Notes: a model not told the origin generated them from the sequence alone. DNA of 64,000 nt from an uncultured Pseudoxanthomonas sp. (GCA_946479745.1 CAMLGZ010000019.1:12231-76230); one strand, 5' to 3'. Counted from the stretch's first letter, positions 43,302-52,483 are shown. Translations and numbers: made by a program.

Positions 43302-44453
43302 ATGGGTCTTGTTCAAGCGGTGACGGGTGCGGTCGGTGGCATGCTCGGCGACCAGTGGAAGGACTTCTACACAGTACCGGACGGCCTGCCGCCGACGGCA
43401 GCACTGTTCGCTGCCGTGCCGCGCGGCACCAACGCCGGACGCGGCTCCAACACGCACGGCTCCTCCAACATCATCACCAACGGCTCCAGGATCGTGGTGC
43501 CCGAGGGCTACGGACTGCTGCTGTTCCAGGACGGCAAGATCACCGGTTTCGCCGCCGAGCCGGGCGGCTACGAATGGCGCTCGGACGACGTCAACTCGCA
43601 ATCGATCTTCGCGGGCGATGGACTGGTCGGCCCACTGATCAAGCAGAGCTGGGAACGCTTCAAGTTCGGCGGCCAGCCCGGTTCGCAGCAGGCGGCCTTC
43701 TTCGTCTCGCTGAAGGAACTGCCTGAAAACCGCTTCGGCACGCAATCGGAAATCTACTGGGACGACGGCTTCCTCAACACCCAGGTCGGTGCGGTCACCC
43801 GCGGCTCCTACACGCTGAAGATCGTCGACCCTATCCTGTTCGTGAAGAACTTCGTGCCCGCCAGCTATTTGCAGCCCGGCCAGGTCTTCGACTTCACCGA
43901 CATGGAAAACGCCGCCGCCGGCCAGCTCTTCAACGAAGTCGTCGGCTCGCTGGCGCCGGCCTTCAGCCTGTACTCCAACGATCCGGCCAAAGGCAATCGC
44001 ATCACCAAGCTGCAGCAGGATTCGCTGGGTTTCGCCAAGAGCCTGTCCGATGCGGTGGAAAACGGCTACCAGTGGAAATCCGACCGCGGCCTGGCCATCG
44101 TCAAGACCGCCATCGTGTCGATCGAGTACGACGCCAACACGCGTGAACTGCTCAAGACCGTGCAGCGCGCCGACGCGCTGGCCGGTTCGCGCGGCAACTC
44201 CAACCTGCAGGCCAGCGTGGCCCAGGGCATCCAGTCGGCGGGCGAAAACGGCGGTGCCGCGGGACTGGTCGGTGTGGGCATGGCCTCGGGCATGCTCGGC
44301 GGCATCGGCAACATTCAGCAGCCGGCCACGCCTGCGGCACCGGCCGCAGACGACCCGGTCGCCAAATTGAAGAAGGCCAAGGAAATGCTGGATCTCGGCC
44401 TGATCACCCAGGACGACTACGACGCGCTCAAGGCCAAGGCGCTGGGCCTGTAA
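43302..44453 (+). CDS. SPFH-domain protein with C-terminal SHOCT-like segment
   Basis: 383 residues. The central part, including EGYGLLLFQDGKITGFAAEP, WERFKFGGQPGSQQAAFFVS and GAVTRGSYTLKIVDPILFVK, matches the YdjI/virion-core-like SPFH group. The C-terminal KLKKAKEMLDLGLITQDDYD and ALKAKALGL is a SHOCT-type oligomerisation helix pair. No signal peptide; the start follows GGAGAG. It heads a three-gene operon with a zinc-ribbon protein and a small membrane protein. Such SPFH proteins are tied to membrane-stress or envelope scaffolds, which is inference here. Confidence 0.82.
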   Translation: MGLVQAVTGAVGGMLGDQWKDFYTVPDGLPPTAALFAAVPRGTNAGRGSNTHGSSNIITNGSRIVVPEGYGLLLFQDGKITGFAAEPGGYEWRSDDVNSQSIFAGDGLVGPLIKQSWERFKFGGQPGSQQAAFFVSLKELPENRFGTQSEIYWDDGFLNTQVGAVTRGSYTLKIVDPILFVKNFVPASYLQPGQVFDFTDMENAAAGQLFNEVVGSLAPAFSLYSNDPAKGNRITKLQQDSLGFAKSLSDAVENGYQWKSDRGLAIVKTAIVSIEYDANTRELLKTVQRADALAGSRGNSNLQASVAQGIQSAGENGGAAGLVGVGMASGMLGGIGNIQQPATPAAPAADDPVAKLKKAKEMLDLGLITQDDYDALKAKALGL

Positions 44454-44475
44454 ACCCGGGAACCGCCCAACGCTT

Positions 44476-45813
44476 ATGTCGAACGCCAATAGTCCTCCCC
44501 CGTTGCCGCCGCAGTTGCCACCCCAGCCCCCGTTGGAGCGCACCGGCCCCGGATCGCCGCAGGACGTGCCACCCCTGCCGGGCAGCCTGCCGGTCGACCC
44601 GGCCACGCTGCCCGAACCGATCCGCGAGGAATTGCTGGCGCCCGATCCGGTCGCCATCGACACCTCCGCCGCCGAGCTGAAGGACGGCCTCAACCGTTGC
44701 CCGAAATGCGGCGCTACCGACATCCGGCACAAGCCCGGCAGCGACCTGCTGGTCTGCCTGTACTGCCGCAACGAATGGGACGGCGCACGGGTCGAGGAGG
44801 AATTCGGATTCGGCGAGGGCATCGCCCAACTCAAGGGCACGGTCATCGCCTCCGGCGCGCGCGATATCGCCGCCGACGCCGCCAGCCTGATGAGTTTCAA
44901 GTGCACCGGCTGCGGCGCCGAAGTGACGGTCAACACCGACAACGCGATGACGGCGCGCTGCCACTGGTGCCGGCACGTCCTTGGCGTGAACGAACAGGTG
45001 GCCAATGGCGCGGTACCCGACGCGGTGCTGCCCTTCCACATCAGGAAGGACGACGCAGTGGCACGCATCCGCCAGTTCGTGGACAAGCGGCGCTTGTTCG
45101 CGCTGAAGGAATTCAAGGAACAGTTCACGCCCGAGAACGTCGTCGGCGTCTACCTGCCTTACATGATCGTCGATGGCAACGTCAGCGTGGAGGTCGCCGG
45201 CCAGGGCGAGATACAGACGCGCGAGTACACGCGCGGCAGCGGCGACAAGAAGAAGACCTACTACGACGCCGACGTGTACCAGGTCGAGCGACAAGTGGAT
45301 TTCACCGTGGACGACCTGCCGCTGGAATCCTCCACCGAGCGCGGCAACCTGGATACGAAAACCAATACCAACAACATCATCAACACCATCCTGCCGTTCG
45401 ACACCAAGAACGCGGTGAAGTGGAACGCGTCCTACCTGGCCGGCTTCACTTCGGAGAAGCGCAACACGGACGTGGAGCGCCTGCGGCCTCGCCTGGAGGA
45501 TCAATTGCTGTCGGTCGGCCGCGCGCAGGTCGAAAAATCGGTGAGTCGCTACGACCGCGGCGTGCGCTGGGAACAGGAACGCCTCAGCGTCCACGGCACA
45601 CGCTGGGTGTCGATGTACCTGCCGGTCTGGCTGTACTCGTATCACCAGCCCGGTTCCAACGGCGGCATGCTGCATTACATCGCGGTGAACGGCCGCACCG
45701 GCGAAACCATGGGCAGCGTGCCGGTTCAGCAGTGGAAGCTGATCACTACCGCGCTCACGGTGGGCACGTTCCTTGAAGGCATCGCACTCTGGATCATGGT
45801 GGGCACGTCATGA
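44476..45813 (+). CDS. Protein with TFIIB-type zinc ribbons and C-terminal membrane anchor
   Basis: 445 residues. A Pro-rich start (residues 1-40) leads to two zinc ribbons: CPKCGATDIRHKPGSDLLVC then YC (~75-100) and CTGCGAEVTVNTDN then CHWC (~140-170). A beta-rich middle (PFHIRKDDAVARIRQFVDKR) is followed by a hydrophobic C-terminus (TALTVGTFLEGIALWIM). It lies 22 bases after the SPFH gene, and its last bases overlap the small gene that follows. A role in binding membrane or protein partners rather than DNA is likely. Confidence 0.8.
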   Translation: MSNANSPPPLPPQLPPQPPLERTGPGSPQDVPPLPGSLPVDPATLPEPIREELLAPDPVAIDTSAAELKDGLNRCPKCGATDIRHKPGSDLLVCLYCRNEWDGARVEEEFGFGEGIAQLKGTVIASGARDIAADAASLMSFKCTGCGAEVTVNTDNAMTARCHWCRHVLGVNEQVANGAVPDAVLPFHIRKDDAVARIRQFVDKRRLFALKEFKEQFTPENVVGVYLPYMIVDGNVSVEVAGQGEIQTREYTRGSGDKKKTYYDADVYQVERQVDFTVDDLPLESSTERGNLDTKTNTNNIINTILPFDTKNAVKWNASYLAGFTSEKRNTDVERLRPRLEDQLLSVGRAQVEKSVSRYDRGVRWEQERLSVHGTRWVSMYLPVWLYSYHQPGSNGGMLHYIAVNGRTGETMGSVPVQQWKLITTALTVGTFLEGIALWIMVGTS

Positions 45814-46070
45814 GCGACGACAGTGGACTCTGGTTACTCGCGATCGGCCCGGCCGGCGCGACCGCGCTGTACTGGGCGTTGTACCGGTACTACCGCAACA
45901 CCGACAAATCGCACGCCTTCGAACGCGAAACGGCTGTCGAGGCGCAGCCGGTGACGGGCTCGGACGAGAAAATCGGCGAGAACAACGGGACGCAGGCGAC
46001 GAGCATCTCCGGCGACAACGCAAGTGCGTATCGCACGCGCGTGCAGCGTGTGCGGGACGATGCCGGATAG
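45810..46070 (+). CDS. Small single-pass membrane protein
   Basis: An 86-residue protein with one hydrophobic segment at about 7-26 (LWLLAIGPAGATALYWALYR) and a polar C-terminal tail. Its ATG overlaps the upstream zinc-ribbon stop by four bases (ATGA), so it is translated with it. The family is not recognised. It completes the SPFH, zinc-ribbon and membrane trio. Confidence 0.75.
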   Translation: MSDDSGLWLLAIGPAGATALYWALYRYYRNTDKSHAFERETAVEAQPVTGSDEKIGENNGTQATSISGDNASAYRTRVQRVRDDAG

Positions 46071-46331
46071 CGAGACGCGTTTCTCGCGTTCATGTCGAGT
46101 TTGCTGTCCCTGCCTCGACTTCAGAGCGTAGCCAGTCGGGCGGGAACCCGCACTGCCGGTGCCATGACCCCATTACCCCGTTACCACTTCCATGCACGGG
46201 CACTCGACATCGATACCTGCGACGCTGTGGCGTTGCGGTAGTATCGGACACCCCGCTTGCGGGCCCTGCTCACTGGCGCCGGCGAAATCGACGCTCACCC
46301 GCGTGTCCGGACACTACCGAAGGAGAAGTCG

Positions 46332-47750
46332 ATGAAGACGTTGATTGCGCTCGCTGCCGCTGCGCTCGTGGCGTGTCCGGTGGCGGCACAGGTGTCGACC
46401 GGCAAGATGGGGGAACTGCGTCCGGACCAGAAGCAATTCTTCGCGCTCTACAAGGAACTGGTCGAGACCGACACCACGGTCGCCAACGGTAGCTGCACCC
46501 AGGCCGCGGGGCAGATCGCGGCGCGATTGAAGGCGGCCGGCTTCGCTGACGACCAGATCACCCTGTTCTCCGTGCCCGAACATCCGAAGGAGGGCGGGAT
46601 AGTGGCGATCTATCCCGGCACGTCGGCCACGCTCAAGCCGATCCTGCTGCTGGCACATATCGACGTGGTGGCGGCCAACCGCGCCGACTGGGAGCGTGAT
46701 CCGTTCAAGCTGATCGAGGAGAACGGCTACTACTACGCCCGCGGCATCGCCGACGACAAGATGATGGCAGCGACCTGGGCCGACGCCCTGATCCGCTTCA
46801 GGCAGGACGGCTACAAGCCGGCGCGTACCGTCAAGATGGCCCTGACCTGCGGCGAGGAGACCGACACCGCGTTCAATGGCGCGCAGTATCTCGCCAACAA
46901 CAAGCGCGACCTGATCGATGCGGCCTTCGCGCTCAACGAAGGCGGCGGCGGCGACACCGACGGCAAGGGCCACATCGTGGCGCAGTCGATCCAGGTCGGC
47001 GAGAAGATCTACCAGGACTACAAGCTTGTCGCAACCAACCCGGGAGGACACAGCTCCCAGCCGGTGCGCGGCAACGCGATCTACGCCATGTCCGACGCGC
47101 TGCTGAAGATCCGCGAGCACGAGTTCCCCGCCGAGTTCAATGCCACCACCCGCGTCTTCTTCGAGCGTGCCGGTGCCGCGCGCAAGGGCGCCATGGGAAC
47201 GGCGATGGCGGCACTGGCGAAGAATCCGGGCGACGCCGACGCAGCCGCGGTGGTCAACACCGACAAGGGTTTTCATTCGATGCTGCGCACGACCTGCGTG
47301 GCCACCATGATCGAAGGCGGCCACGCGGTCAACGCGCTGCCGCAGCGGGTGAAAGCCAACGTCAACTGCCGCATCTTTCCCGGCCATACGCCGGCCGAGA
47401 TCAAGGACCAGTTGGCCGGCATCATCGGCAATCCGGACATCTCGATCGAGCTGGCGCGCAAGGACAAGCCACTGGCCAAGTCGCCTCCCCTCGATCCGGC
47501 CATCATCGGCCCGATGGAGGCGCTGAGCGCGAAGTACTTCCCCGGCGTGCCGGTGATCCCGTCGCTCTCGACCGGTGCGACCGACGGGCTTTACCTGTCG
47601 GCGGTGGGAATTCCAACCTACGGCGCGCCAGGCATGTGGGGCGACCCCGACGGCAACGGCGCCCATGGCCTCAACGAACGTCTTGAGGTGCGTTCTGTCT
47701 ACGTCGGCCGCGATTACCTGTTCGACCTGGTCAAGGCGTTGGCAGAGTAA
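46332..47750 (+). CDS. Secreted M20-family metallopeptidase
   Basis: 472 residues with a signal peptide ending VAAQ. The M20/M25/M40 di-zinc layout is visible: LLAHIDVVAANRADWERDPF gives His and Asp, GIADDKMMAATW the bridging Asp, CGEETD the catalytic Glu, ALNEGGGGDTDG the next ligand and a C-terminal GAHGLNERLEV the last His. It should cleave peptides or acyl-amino acids outside the cytoplasm. The start MKTLIALAAA sits behind AAGGAG. Monocistronic by appearance. Confidence 0.9.
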   Translation: MKTLIALAAAALVACPVAAQVSTGKMGELRPDQKQFFALYKELVETDTTVANGSCTQAAGQIAARLKAAGFADDQITLFSVPEHPKEGGIVAIYPGTSATLKPILLLAHIDVVAANRADWERDPFKLIEENGYYYARGIADDKMMAATWADALIRFRQDGYKPARTVKMALTCGEETDTAFNGAQYLANNKRDLIDAAFALNEGGGGDTDGKGHIVAQSIQVGEKIYQDYKLVATNPGGHSSQPVRGNAIYAMSDALLKIREHEFPAEFNATTRVFFERAGAARKGAMGTAMAALAKNPGDADAAAVVNTDKGFHSMLRTTCVATMIEGGHAVNALPQRVKANVNCRIFPGHTPAEIKDQLAGIIGNPDISIELARKDKPLAKSPPLDPAIIGPMEALSAKYFPGVPVIPSLSTGATDGLYLSAVGIPTYGAPGMWGDPDGNGAHGLNERLEVRSVYVGRDYLFDLVKALAE

Positions 47751-47781
47751 GGAAAAGCAACCAGGCCCAGGCCCAATAGAG

Positions 47782-47867
47782 CCGTAGGCTGGGTTAGCTT
47801 CACCAACCCAGCACTTTCAGCCTGCGACCGCGAGATGCTGGGTTGATGAAAACCAACCCAGCCTACC
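47782..47867. repeat. REP of GTAGGCTGGGTTAGC family
   Basis: GCCGTAGGCTGGGTTAGCTTC, AACCCAGCACTTTC, then ATGCTGGGTTGATGAAAACC and AACCCAGCCTACC. It lies between two converging genes and may stop transcription. Confidence 0.8.
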
Positions 47868-47973
47868 GTGCTCATGCAACCAGCCCATTTCGACAGGCAT
47901 CGCTGGGACGGTGGCATTCCGATGTTGGCGTCCCGGGTTTCGCTGCGCGCTACCCGGGCTACATCACTTCCCT

Positions 47974-49107
47974 TCAGCCCAGGCGCAGCGCCTGCCTGCC
48001 GCCGGTTTTACAGGCGGCATAGATGGCATCGACGATTTTCAGGTCTTTCAGGCCTTCTTCGCCATCGACGGGGACCACGGGTGTGTTGCCGTCAAGCAGG
48101 ATGCCGGCCATCTCGTCCATCTGAATGGTCTGGTGCATGGCGTGCGGCTGCGTGAGTTCGCCTTTGTGGGTACGTCCCTGGATGGGGCCATAGCCTGTGG
48201 CAGGCAGCAGCTCGGCGAATCCCTGTTCGCCGGTCATGAAAAAGCGGTCCAGATGGTTCATCTGGTAGGTGGACAGACAGGAAGCCACCGCTCCGCTGGG
48301 GAAGCCGAGCTGGAACTGGATGGTTTCGTCCACGCCTTCCTTGAACTTGATCGGGTCGGTTCTGGTTTGCTGCGCGGTCACCCATACCGGGTCTTCGCCC
48401 ACCATGTAGCGGGCGCCGTTGATGGCGTAGATGCCGATGTCCATCATTGCTCCGCCGCCTGCCAGCGCCTTGTCGAGCCGCCACTGGCCGGGATCGCCGA
48501 TGTCGAAACCGCACAGGCCCTGGAAGAACAGAATGTTTCCGAAATCGCCTGCCTTGCGCATGCGGACCACTTCCAGCGTCTTGGGCTCGAAATGCATCCG
48601 ATAACCCACCAGCAGCTTCACGCCGGCGGCGTTGCAGGCATCGACCATCTCTCGCCCTTCCTTGGCGTTGACCGCCATCGGCTTTTCACAGATGACATGC
48701 TTTCCTGCCTTGGCGATGCGGATCGCCTGATCCCGATGCAGCGCGTTGGGCGTGATGATGTAAACCGCATCGATGTCGGGATTGTCCTTGATGCGGTCGA
48801 AATTCCCGTAGTCGTACCGGTTCTTTTCCGGCACGTCGAACTTCGTTCCCCATTCCTGGAGTTTGGAAGGCGTTCCACTGATGAGCCCGGCCACTTTGGC
48901 GCGCTTGCAGGACTGCATGGCTTCCGCCACCCGGGCGGCATAGCTGCCCAGTCCCATGAGCGCTACGCGCAAGGTCGGCCCCTGTTGGCTGCCGGTGCGA
49001 GTGGGTTCCGCTTGGGCGAGTGCCCGATGCGACGACAGCAGCGGCACTACCACGGCCGAAGCCATCAGCTTCTGCAGGAAGTTGCGACGAAGATGATCCG
49101 TTGTCAT
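47974..49107 (-). CDS. Gfo/Idh/MocA-family oxidoreductase, Tat-exported
   Basis: 377 residues. The N-terminus has a twin-arginine signal (RRNFLQKLMASAVVVPLLSS), then a Rossmann domain beginning LRVALMGLGSYAARVAEAM for NAD(P). CEKPMAVN, around residue 135, is the family's EKP motif, and the C-terminal alpha/beta domain has the GGGAMMDIGIYAINGARYM signature. Export by the Tat path fits pre-loaded cofactor. It resembles glucose-fructose oxidoreductase; the substrate is a sugar or polyol of unknown identity. Confidence 0.88.
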   Translation of the reverse strand: MTTDHLRRNFLQKLMASAVVVPLLSSHRALAQAEPTRTGSQQGPTLRVALMGLGSYAARVAEAMQSCKRAKVAGLISGTPSKLQEWGTKFDVPEKNRYDYGNFDRIKDNPDIDAVYIITPNALHRDQAIRIAKAGKHVICEKPMAVNAKEGREMVDACNAAGVKLLVGYRMHFEPKTLEVVRMRKAGDFGNILFFQGLCGFDIGDPGQWRLDKALAGGGAMMDIGIYAINGARYMVGEDPVWVTAQQTRTDPIKFKEGVDETIQFQLGFPSGAVASCLSTYQMNHLDRFFMTGEQGFAELLPATGYGPIQGRTHKGELTQPHAMHQTIQMDEMAGILLDGNTPVVPVDGEEGLKDLKIVDAIYAACKTGGRQALRLG

Positions 49108-49204
49108 GGCGGTTGATGAGACCTCTGGTCACACGGTAGAACAACTGTACAGGCAGATTGGCTCCGCAAAAAAGGGCGCAGGTCCGTTTATCGGGTCTCG
49201 CAGG

Positions 49205-49297
49205 CCCATAGGGTGGGCTCAAGCCCACCGCACTCCGTTCCGGCGCCAACGAACCCTGACGCGTGGTAATGGTGGGCCGGGGCCCACCCTATGGCCT
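49205..49297. repeat. REP of GGGTGGGCTCAAGCCC family
   Basis: ATAGGGTGGGCTCAAGCCC and a mirrored GGGCCGGGGCCCACCCTAT flank ~50 bases. Other copies are at 51446-51534, 53228-53315 and, in part, 52484-52516 and near 29370. Confidence 0.85.
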
Positions 49298-49432
49298 TCC
49301 TTGATCCCGGAGTCCGACACCCGAATTCAACCTTCCTCACAGATCCTGCGCCTGGTTTTAACCGGCACTGTGCAAGGGTCGCAAACGCAGGTTGCGAGTG
49401 CGCTCGCATGATGATCCAGAGGAGACAGCAGC
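49298..49432. other. Intergenic leader of VOC gene
   Basis: 135 bases with a weak inverted repeat TGCGAGTGCGCTCGCA; no gene seen. It contains the ribosome site GAGGAGA just before the VOC gene. Confidence 0.4.
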
Positions 49433-49840
49433 ATGGCATCTGTCAGGTACATTGCGAACGATATCGACAAATCCGTGGATTTTTACCGTGACCGCCTGGG
49501 CTTCGAGGTCGAAAAGCACAACCCGGGAAAGTTCGCGGAAATGACGCTTGAGGATCTGCATCTTTTCCTCAATGCGCCCGGAGCGGGCAGCGCGGGGAAA
49601 GCAGGAGGAAATCCACAGCCAGGCGGGTGGAGCAGGTTCATGGTCGTAACGGATGACCTCGACGGAATGATCGGCGAACTGCGTGAAGCCGGGGCGAGTT
49701 TCCGCGGTGAGGTGGCCGAAGCTGGCGCAGGACGGCAAATCCTGCTTCAGGATCCCTCGGGGAATGTCGTCGAGCTGTTCGAATACGCAAAACGTTCAAG
49801 TGGAACGGCAGCGGACAAGCGGGCAGGCCCTGACGCCTGA
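49433..49840 (+). CDS. VOC-family (glyoxalase/dioxygenase-fold) protein
   Basis: A 135-residue single VOC domain. MASVRYIANDIDKSVDFYRD and RLGFEV form the first beta-alpha-beta unit; QILLQDPSGNVVELFEY forms the last with the acidic metal ligand. The first ligand position is not clearly an aligned His, so the metal and activity are unsure. The stop lies in the outer core of attC 3, tail-to-tail with the cassette acetyltransferase, so it may have been brought in with an integron cassette or simply adjoin it. Resistance-type or lyase roles are possible. Confidence 0.78.
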   Translation: MASVRYIANDIDKSVDFYRDRLGFEVEKHNPGKFAEMTLEDLHLFLNAPGAGSAGKAGGNPQPGGWSRFMVVTDDLDGMIGELREAGASFRGEVAEAGAGRQILLQDPSGNVVELFEYAKRSSGTAADKRAGPDA

Positions 49841-49886
49841 CACAGCCGAGCTGCAAAGGGGCTTGGCTTGAATGAACTGCTAGGGC
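49835..49886 (-). other. Integron attC site 3 (Xanthomonas type, degenerate)
   Basis: On the minus strand CCCTAGCAGTTCATTCAAGC then CAAGCCCC and GCTCGGCTGTGTCAGGC. The stop of the acetyltransferase at 49880-50311 lies in the inner core. The outer core is poor, so this end may be worn. Confidence 0.6.
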
Positions 49887-50311
49887 GCGGCTGCGTATAT
49901 ATCCGGGAAGTAGCGCTCCATGAGCGACTGCGGATACAGCGGTGCCGTAAACCCATACTGAGCATACAATCCATGTGCATCCCCTGTGGCCAGGGTAAAC
50001 CGCCGTAGCCCTTGAAGCTGCGGGTGTGCAAAGACGGCGTCCATGAGCGCCTTGCCATAACCTTTGCCGCGTTGCTCGGGAAGGACGAAGACGTCCACGA
50101 GGTTGGCGAAAGTCGTGTAGTCGGAAATGACACGGGCGAACGCGATTTGGGACTTGCCGAGAAAGCCGCCGAAGCAGAGCGAGTGGTCAATGGATCGCTG
50201 CACTTGGGAAAATGGAATGCCTTTGGCCCAATAGGTTTGCTCAGAGAGGAACCGGTGGATGACCGGGAGATCAAGCTCGGCTGTTTCCGTGGTTATCCGA
50301 AAATTTTCCAT
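49880..50311 (-). CDS. GNAT-family N-acetyltransferase, integron cassette gene
   Basis: A 143-residue GNAT. The acetyl-CoA-binding block is VLPEQRGKGYGKALMDAVF and the C-terminal part YAQYGFTAPLYPQSLMERYF follows. It starts 6 bases from the boundary with element B and its stop is in attC 3. The layout repeats that of the array at 41.9-43.1 kb, but with one cassette. An upstream frame start exists but lies inside element B, so MENFRITTETAEL was chosen. Substrate unknown. Confidence 0.82.
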   Translation of the reverse strand: MENFRITTETAELDLPVIHRFLSEQTYWAKGIPFSQVQRSIDHSLCFGGFLGKSQIAFARVISDYTTFANLVDVFVLPEQRGKGYGKALMDAVFAHPQLQGLRRFTLATGDAHGLYAQYGFTAPLYPQSLMERYFPDIYAAAP

Positions 50312-50317
50312 GGCATC

Positions 50318-50545
50318 CAAACTACGATTGGATCCCCAAGGTGGGGTGTGGCGCAGATTGTGGGTGCGGCGCGGGAGAATCGTCAATCGGACTTTGCATA
50401 GGAGACACCGGGGAGTGCGGCGATATCGCGGGCCCGCAGATCGTGCATTGGTGCTTCCCGCACGGGAGGCCGTCTATACGCATTGGATCGCCAGCAAACG
50501 TCTGCTGTGGATTGTGGATTCAATCGATCGGGATCTTTCAACATG
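50318..50545 (-). repeat. ~230-bp element B at head of cassette array
   Basis: Diverged second copy of element A (42901-43130), with shared blocks such as GGCGATATCG, CGTCAATCGGACT and CCCCAAGGTGGGG. It borders the cassette at CGTAGTTT. Confidence 0.65.
50357..50386 (-). promoter_or_regulatory. Candidate cassette promoter in element B
   Basis: TTGACG and CACAAT with an 18-base spacer on the minus strand, about 45 bases before the acetyltransferase start. The spacer sequence differs from element A while both boxes are kept. Confidence 0.5.
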
Positions 50546-50753
50546 AGGCCCGGCACGATAGTTCGAGAGTAGCCCATTTCAACTGCGAAGCCGGCCTGCC
50601 CCTTGCCCTTGGCGTCCAAAGCGGACCAAAGGGGATGAAGGCAAATGGACCGGTGACGACTATGGGAAAAGGGGTCAGGTCAACTTCTGACGGGGCAAAT
50701 TGTTCCTGATACCCTCTGCCGAATAACGACCTCGAGTGCAGGGAGTGGCGGAC

Positions 50754-51434
50754 ATGACGACCTTCGTGTTGATCCACGGCGGCGGAGACGTCGGCTGGTA
50801 CTGGCACCTGCTGGAGGCGGAGTTGCGTTCGCGTGGATACGATGTGGTCGCTCCCGACCTGCCGTGCGACGACGACTCCGCGGGGCTGGGTGAATATGCG
50901 GACGCCGTGGTCGAGGCTGTCGGCGACCGCAGGGATCTGGTGGTCGTGGGCCAATCGTATGGCGGCTTCACCGCACCGCTGGTGGCCGATCGGCTGCCGG
51001 TCGACGTGCTGGTTCTGCTGGCCGCGATGATTCCGTCCCCGGGGGAAACCCCGGAGGACTGGTGGACCAACACCGGCTACAGTCAGGCTGCGCGGGAACA
51101 GGGCGAGCGCGATGGCGGCAAGACCGGCAGCGAAGATCCGCTCGTCAGCTATTACAACGGTGTGCCACGCGCCTTGGCCGAGGAGGCCTTGCACCGGGCA
51201 CGCGAAGAGTCGTCGACAGCCTGGCGTACGCCGTGGCCGCTGGACGCGTGGCCGGACGTGCCGACGAAATTTGTGCTGTGCAAGGACGACCACCTTTTTC
51301 CGCCCGACTTCTTGCGCCGGCTTGCAGCGGAGCGCCTGGACATCACTCCCGACGAGATCCCCGGCTGCCACTGCGTTGCGCTCAGTCACCCGAAAGAGTT
51401 GGCCGACCTTTTGGTGGGTTACATCGCGGGCTGA
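50754..51434 (+). CDS. Alpha/beta hydrolase
   Basis: 226 residues. FVLIHGGGDVGWYWHLLEAE forms the oxyanion-hole start, VVVGQSYGGFTAPLVADRL the nucleophile elbow with Ser in GQSYGG, and the C-terminal half has the acidic residue and PGCHCVALSHPKELA with the catalytic His. No signal peptide. It belongs to the salicylate-esterase/hydroxynitrile-lyase-like group. A CAGGGAG site precedes the start. Substrate unknown. Confidence 0.85.
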   Translation: MTTFVLIHGGGDVGWYWHLLEAELRSRGYDVVAPDLPCDDDSAGLGEYADAVVEAVGDRRDLVVVGQSYGGFTAPLVADRLPVDVLVLLAAMIPSPGETPEDWWTNTGYSQAAREQGERDGGKTGSEDPLVSYYNGVPRALAEEALHRAREESSTAWRTPWPLDAWPDVPTKFVLCKDDHLFPPDFLRRLAAERLDITPDEIPGCHCVALSHPKELADLLVGYIAG

Positions 51435-51445
51435 TGCCGTGCAAA

Positions 51446-51534
51446 AAATAGGGTGGGCTCAAGCCCACCGCTCTTCGTTCCGACGCCAATGCACCTGACG
51501 CATGGCAATGGTGGGCCGGGGCCCACCCTATGGG
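51446..51534. repeat. REP of GGGTGGGCTCAAGCCC family
   Basis: ATAGGGTGGGCTCAAGCCC and GGGCCGGGGCCCACCCTAT arms lie between two converging genes. The methyltransferase stop codon immediately follows. Confidence 0.85.
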
Positions 51535-52332
51535 TCATGGGCTTGTCGGCCACTCGCCGGTTCTGCGTGCGGTCACGATCCAGGCACGGGAGTCGAAGAA
51601 CACGCCCTCCGCGGTCAGGTGCGCCTGCAGCAGGACGCGCAACCGGTGAAGCGTCTGCTCTGCCGTCGGATTCGTATCGACAAGCCCGTCTTTCGCAAGG
51701 AACAACGCAACGATGGCGTCATGCGCCGCATCGACGTCCGCGCCGTAGAAAGCGGGCTCATGCACTTCCGAGAAGTCGATCGAAGCAAAGCCGGTTGCGG
51801 TCAGAAGGCGCGTAGTGGTCGCGCGATCGCCGAGCGAGAACGCCGCGGGTACATTTGCGGTTGGGGCGTCCTCCGCAGCCAACGCGCGTTGGATGGCGGT
51901 AGACCATTCGTTTCGCTCCTGACCCTGCCACACCATCAGCACAAGGCGAGCATCAGGGCGCATCGCTCGGGCGATATTGGTGAAGGCGGCGACCGGATCG
52001 GCAAAGAACATCACGCCGAAGCGGCTGATGCACAGGTCGAAATGCGCGGCCGGAAACGCGTGGTTCTGCGCATCGGCCAACTCGAACGCGACATTCCGCA
52101 GTCCCTCTTCCGCACTGCGCCGACGGGCTACCTGCAGCATCTCTTCGGAGGTATCCACGCCAACCGCGCTTCCCTCACTCGCAGCCCGGGCGGCTTCCCG
52201 GGTGGATTGCCCTGCACCGCAGCCGATATCGAGCACGCGATCCCGGGGGCCGATCTTGAGCACGTCACGGAAGCGCTCGTCGTGCCGCTTCAGTTCGGCG
52301 TCGTAAAACTCGGTGCGATTGAAGGCCATCAT
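51535..52332 (-). CDS. Class I SAM-dependent methyltransferase
   Basis: 265 residues with motif I VLDIGCGAGQSTREAARAA near residue 33, a post-I acidic DTSEEM and FDLCISRFGVMFFADP as motif II region. It is of the UbiE/small-molecule type. The ATG pair MMAFNRTEF sets the start; the much longer frame upstream is not supported by similarity. The target is not known. REP elements flank both ends. Confidence 0.85.
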   Translation of the reverse strand: MMAFNRTEFYDAELKRHDERFRDVLKIGPRDRVLDIGCGAGQSTREAARAASEGSAVGVDTSEEMLQVARRRSAEEGLRNVAFELADAQNHAFPAAHFDLCISRFGVMFFADPVAAFTNIARAMRPDARLVLMVWQGQERNEWSTAIQRALAAEDAPTANVPAAFSLGDRATTTRLLTATGFASIDFSEVHEPAFYGADVDAAHDAIVALFLAKDGLVDTNPTAEQTLHRLRVLLQAHLTAEGVFFDSRAWIVTARRTGEWPTSP

Positions 52333-52483
52333 TGTCCCTGTCGGTTTTCGAGCCGGGTGGTGATCAACGGCGGACAGTCTAATCTCGTTCCCGGGGCCGG
52401 GAGCCGGATGATGCCTGTCTCGACTCAGGCTGCGTAAGGTTGGCTCAAGCCTCCTCTTCACTCCGACGCCAACGCACCTGACG

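Noticed and set aside
43287..45128. A 613-codon frame antisense to the SPFH and zinc-ribbon genes
   Set aside because: The sense strand has recognisable domains and ribosome sites; the antisense product does not.
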